Shown here: piece after piece, positions 5,430-8,185 of the stretch
Layout of the letters: every line of letters starts with the position of its first letter
Position numbering within the stretch: the stretch's first letter is position 1
DNA from: JBFIHZ01 sp041601535
GTDB lineage: Bacteria; Pseudomonadota; Gammaproteobacteria; Xanthomonadales; SZUA-36
Length of the DNA stretch: 8,185 nt
Reading direction: 5' to 3'
Assembly: GCA_041601535.1 (NCBI GenBank)
Contig: JBFIHZ010000175.1
Coordinates: forward strand, 1 to 8,185
The notes under the pieces: model-generated
Seen by the model: the letters and a program-made list of their open reading frames with translations, nothing else
Told to the model about the DNA's origin: nothing
The model's database searches: none
Made by a program: the position numbers and the translations under genes

Positions 5430-8185
5430 ATGCCAGGAATAAAAACAAGCATCAAGCTGGTCATTACCCTGTTGATCTGCCTGGTGACTTCATCGGCCAT
5501 TCATCCGTCAACAGCGCAGGCAGCCCTTGATCCGCAGCTGTTACGGGGGCTGGAGGCCAGGGCCATTGGTCCGGCGGCGGTCAGTGGCCGCATTTCCGCC
5601 ATTGACGTGGTGCATAACAACCCCAACCGCATCATTATTGGCGTTGCCACCGGCGGCGTATGGTCATCGGACAATGGCGGTCTGACCTGGACACCCTTGT
5701 TTGACGACCAGCCGGTGGCCTCGATTGGCGCTGTCGCCATCAACCAGAACAACCCGGACATCATCTGGGTGGGTACAGGTGAAGGCAATACCCGCAATTC
5801 CACCTCCATCGGCGCCGGCCTGTTCAAATCCATCGACGGCGGTGCGAGCTGGAAACGCGTCGGCCTGCAGCACTCCGAGCGCATCAACCGGATCGCCTTG
5901 CACCCGCATGACCCCGATATTGCCTATGTTGCCGCACTGGGAACCCTGTGGGGTGAAAACGCCGAGCGTGGCGTGTACAAAACCACCGATGGCGGTGACA
6001 GCTGGCAGCGTATTCTCTACGTGGATCAGAAAACCGGTGCCAGCGACGTGAAGATCGACCCGTTCAATCCGCAGAAAATTTATGCCAGCATGTGGGAGCA
6101 CCGCCGCTGGCCGTGGTTTTTCAACTCCGGCGGCCCCGGCTCAGGCCTGTATATCTCCTGGGACGGTGGTGCCAGCTGGAGCCGTAAAACCGAGGATGAC
6201 GGTCTGCCGGCCGGCGAGCTGGGCCGCATCACGATTGCCCCCTCCGCCGCCGAATCCGGCCGGGTGTACGCGCTGGTGGAAGCGGAAAAAAGCGCACTGC
6301 TGAGTTCAACAGATGGCGGCAACAGCTGGACCCGGGTCAACGAAGATCCGAATATTTCGGTGCGCCCGTTCTACTACTCGGAAATCGCCGCGGACCCGCA
6401 GAATGCCGACCGCGTCTACAACATCTACACCCTGCTGGATGTTTCCATCGACGGCGGCAAATCCTTCAGCACCAACCCGGTGGTGCAGTGCTGCGCGCCG
6501 TCCAATACCATTCACATCGACAACCATGCGTTCTGGATCAACCCGGCCGACCCCAAACACCTGGTGTTGGGCAACGACGGTGGCATCGCCATTTCCCGCG
6601 ACCGGGGCGAAACCTGGCGTTATGTGCGCAACCTGCCCCTGTCGCAGTTCTATCACGTGGCGGTGGATAACGATCACCCCTACCATGTCTATGGCGGCCT
6701 GCAGGACAACGGATCCTGGCGCGGCCCGGCGGAAGTCTGGGAAAACGCCGGCATCCTCAACCTGCACTGGCAGGAAGTCGGCTTTGGCGATGGTTTCGAC
6801 ACCTTGCCGGATCCGGAAAATTCCCGCCAGGGTTATGTCATGTCCCAGGGCGGATACCTGTCACGCTGGAACCTGGAAACCGGCGAGCAACGCCTGATCC
6901 GCCCCGACCCACAACCGGCCGAAACCGATTTGCGTTTCAACTGGAACGCCGCCCTGGCGCAGGATCCGTTTGACGCCGCCACCGTGTATTACGGTAGCCA
7001 GTTCGTACACAAGTCCACCGACCGCGGCGCCAGCTGGACGGTCATCAGCCCCGACCTGACCTCCAACGACCCGGACATGCAGACATTCCGCAACAGTGGC
7101 GGCCTGACACCGGATGTCACCGCGGCCGAGAATTACACCACCATCGTGGCCATCGCGCCCAGCCCGCTGGAGCCGGGCGTACTGTGGGTCGGCACCGATG
7201 ACGGCCGCGTGCACATCACCCGCGACGGCGGCGCCAGCTGGAAGCGTATTGATTCCAAAGTGCGCGGTGTGAAACCGGGCGCCTGGGTACCGATGATCAC
7301 GCCCTCACCACATGATGCCGGAACCGCGTTCGTGGTATTCGATGACCACCGGCGTTCCGACATGCAGCCCTACGCCTTCCGCGTGGAACAGTATGGCGGC
7401 AGCTGGCACAACCTCGTCAACGACACCATCAGCGGCTATGCCCTGTCCATTTTGCAGGATCCGCAGGATCCTGACCTGCTGTTTCTGGGTACCGAGTTCG
7501 GCCTGTACTTTTCCACTGATGGCGGAGCGGACTGGACCCGTTTCACCGCCGGATTGCCCACGGTTTCGGTTATGGATATGGCCATTCAGCAGCGCGAGAA
7601 CGACCTGGTGCTGGGCACCCACGGACGCTCCATTTACGTGATCGACGATTACAGTGGCTTGCGCGGTCTTGGCGCGGACGATTTCCAACAGCGCCTGAAG
7701 CTGCTGTCCACCACCCCCGGTCAGCAATATGTACCGCAGCAGGTCCCTTCCACCCGCTTTACCGGTTCCGGCGAGTACCGCGCTGACAATGAACCCTATG
7801 GGGTCATGCTGACATTCATCGCCAGCGGCAATGACCTGCCCCACCCTGACGCGCAACAGGAAAAAACCCGCAAACAGGAGCTGCGCAACAACCGCCCGGC
7901 CAGCAGCAAGGCGGATGGCACTGCGGCCAATGACGACGGTAATGGCAATGGCATTGACAAAATCCAGGTGGAAGTCAGCACGCCGCAGGGTGAGGTCATC
8001 CGCCGTTTCAGCCATCCGGTCACCCAGGGCATCAACCGGCTGGTTTGGGACCTGAGCCATGACGGGGTGCGTCCGGCACCCGGGCCGCAGCCGCCCGATC
8101 CCGAGGCGGATTTGCCACCCGGGCCGGAGGTGCCGCCTGGCCAGTACGTGGTAGCCCTCAGCCTGGGCGAAGAAGATGAAGCCGC
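5430..8185 (+). CDS. Secreted Asp-box (BNR/VPS10-sortilin-like) beta-propeller protein, C-terminus outside window
   Basis: An open frame of 918 codons from ATG 5430 to the right edge, so the C-terminal end is missing. Residues 1-31 are a Sec signal peptide ending AQA. About ten Asp-box repeats follow, from WSSDNGGLTW (78-87) to FSTDGGADW (694-702), forming one or two beta-propellers. A Gly/Asn-rich linker near 825-842 leads to an Ig-like C-terminal domain with RLVWDLSHDG around 870-879 and then a proline-rich loop. It aligns along its whole length with the minus-strand protein at 1-2810, at roughly 40 percent identity by eye in the first 300 residues. It shares HIDNHAFW (362-369), QDN (425-427) and GDGF (453-456) at matching spacing. 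The only cysteines I see in the mature part are the adjacent Cys354-Cys355, seven residues before the HxDxH motif. Database names such as glycosyl hydrolase or sialidase for this family are structural guesses; I do not assign an activity. Confidence 0.9.
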   Translation, partial: MPGIKTSIKLVITLLICLVTSSAIHPSTAQAALDPQLLRGLEARAIGPAAVSGRISAIDVVHNNPNRIIIGVATGGVWSSDNGGLTWTPLFDDQPVASIGAVAINQNNPDIIWVGTGEGNTRNSTSIGAGLFKSIDGGASWKRVGLQHSERINRIALHPHDPDIAYVAALGTLWGENAERGVYKTTDGGDSWQRILYVDQKTGASDVKIDPFNPQKIYASMWEHRRWPWFFNSGGPGSGLYISWDGGASWSRKTEDDGLPAGELGRITIAPSAAESGRVYALVEAEKSALLSSTDGGNSWTRVNEDPNISVRPFYYSEIAADPQNADRVYNIYTLLDVSIDGGKSFSTNPVVQCCAPSNTIHIDNHAFWINPADPKHLVLGNDGGIAISRDRGETWRYVRNLPLSQFYHVAVDNDHPYHVYGGLQDNGSWRGPAEVWENAGILNLHWQEVGFGDGFDTLPDPENSRQGYVMSQGGYLSRWNLETGEQRLIRPDPQPAETDLRFNWNAALAQDPFDAATVYYGSQFVHKSTDRGASWTVISPDLTSNDPDMQTFRNSGGLTPDVTAAENYTTIVAIAPSPLEPGVLWVGTDDGRVHITRDGGASWKRIDSKVRGVKPGAWVPMITPSPHDAGTAFVVFDDHRRSDMQPYAFRVEQYGGSWHNLVNDTISGYALSILQDPQDPDLLFLGTEFGLYFSTDGGADWTRFTAGLPTVSVMDMAIQQRENDLVLGTHGRSIYVIDDYSGLRGLGADDFQQRLKLLSTTPGQQYVPQQVPSTRFTGSGEYRADNEPYGVMLTFIASGNDLPHPDAQQEKTRKQELRNNRPASSKADGTAANDDGNGNGIDKIQVEVSTPQGEVIRRFSHPVTQGINRLVWDLSHDGVRPAPGPQPPDPEADLPPGPEVPPGQYVVALSLGEEDEA

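Noticed and set aside
7935..7958. Calcium-loop-like DDGNGNGID stretch in the right propeller protein
   Set aside because: It is one residue short of the DxDxDGxxD pattern, is a single copy and lies in a low-complexity linker, so it is more likely a flexible spacer.
7305..8060. A 251-residue minus-strand open frame opposite the right propeller gene
   Set aside because: It is an antisense shadow of the plus-strand propeller frame, with no recognisable domain.

Overview
The window is a GC-rich, densely coded piece of bacterial chromosome. Strong Shine-Dalgarno sites, sigma70-like promoter boxes, Sec signal peptides ending in AHA or AQA, and a cytochrome b561/PepSY pair all suggest a proteobacterium, most likely a gammaproteobacterium. 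The genus cannot be told from the sequence. I see no RNA gene, insertion sequence, phage gene or CRISPR array.

Layout: positions 1-2810 (minus strand) hold most of a very large secreted Asp-box (BNR/VPS10-sortilin-like) beta-propeller protein whose C-terminus lies beyond the left edge. Positions 2905-5196 hold four minus-strand genes, in transcription order: a small secreted two-cysteine protein of unknown function (4819-5196, GTG start), a secreted PepSY-domain protein (4483-4782), a four-helix cytochrome b561 (3935-4486, GTG start overlapping the PepSY stop codon) and a soluble alpha/beta-hydrolase of the epoxide hydrolase type (2905-3885). Positions 5430-8185 (plus strand) hold a second, clearly paralogous Asp-box propeller protein that runs off the right edge.

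The 233-base gap at 5197-5429 is the control region for two divergent units. It carries a perfect TATAAT facing left, a perfect TTGACA facing right, and three copies of the octamer cgggYaaa just upstream of the leftward promoter. The four small genes probably form one operon, with gaps of 36, -4 and 49 bases. The left propeller gene follows after 94 bases and may be read through or have its own weak promoter.

How the genes fit together: PepSY plus cytochrome b561 looks like a membrane electron-transfer module with a periplasmic partner. The epoxide hydrolase is cytoplasmic and its substrate is unknown. Both propellers should be exported. They share an H-x-D-x-H-A-x-W motif, a QDN and a GDGF at matching spacings, which is the most interesting lead here. 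A functional link between the propellers and the redox operon is only suggested by proximity.
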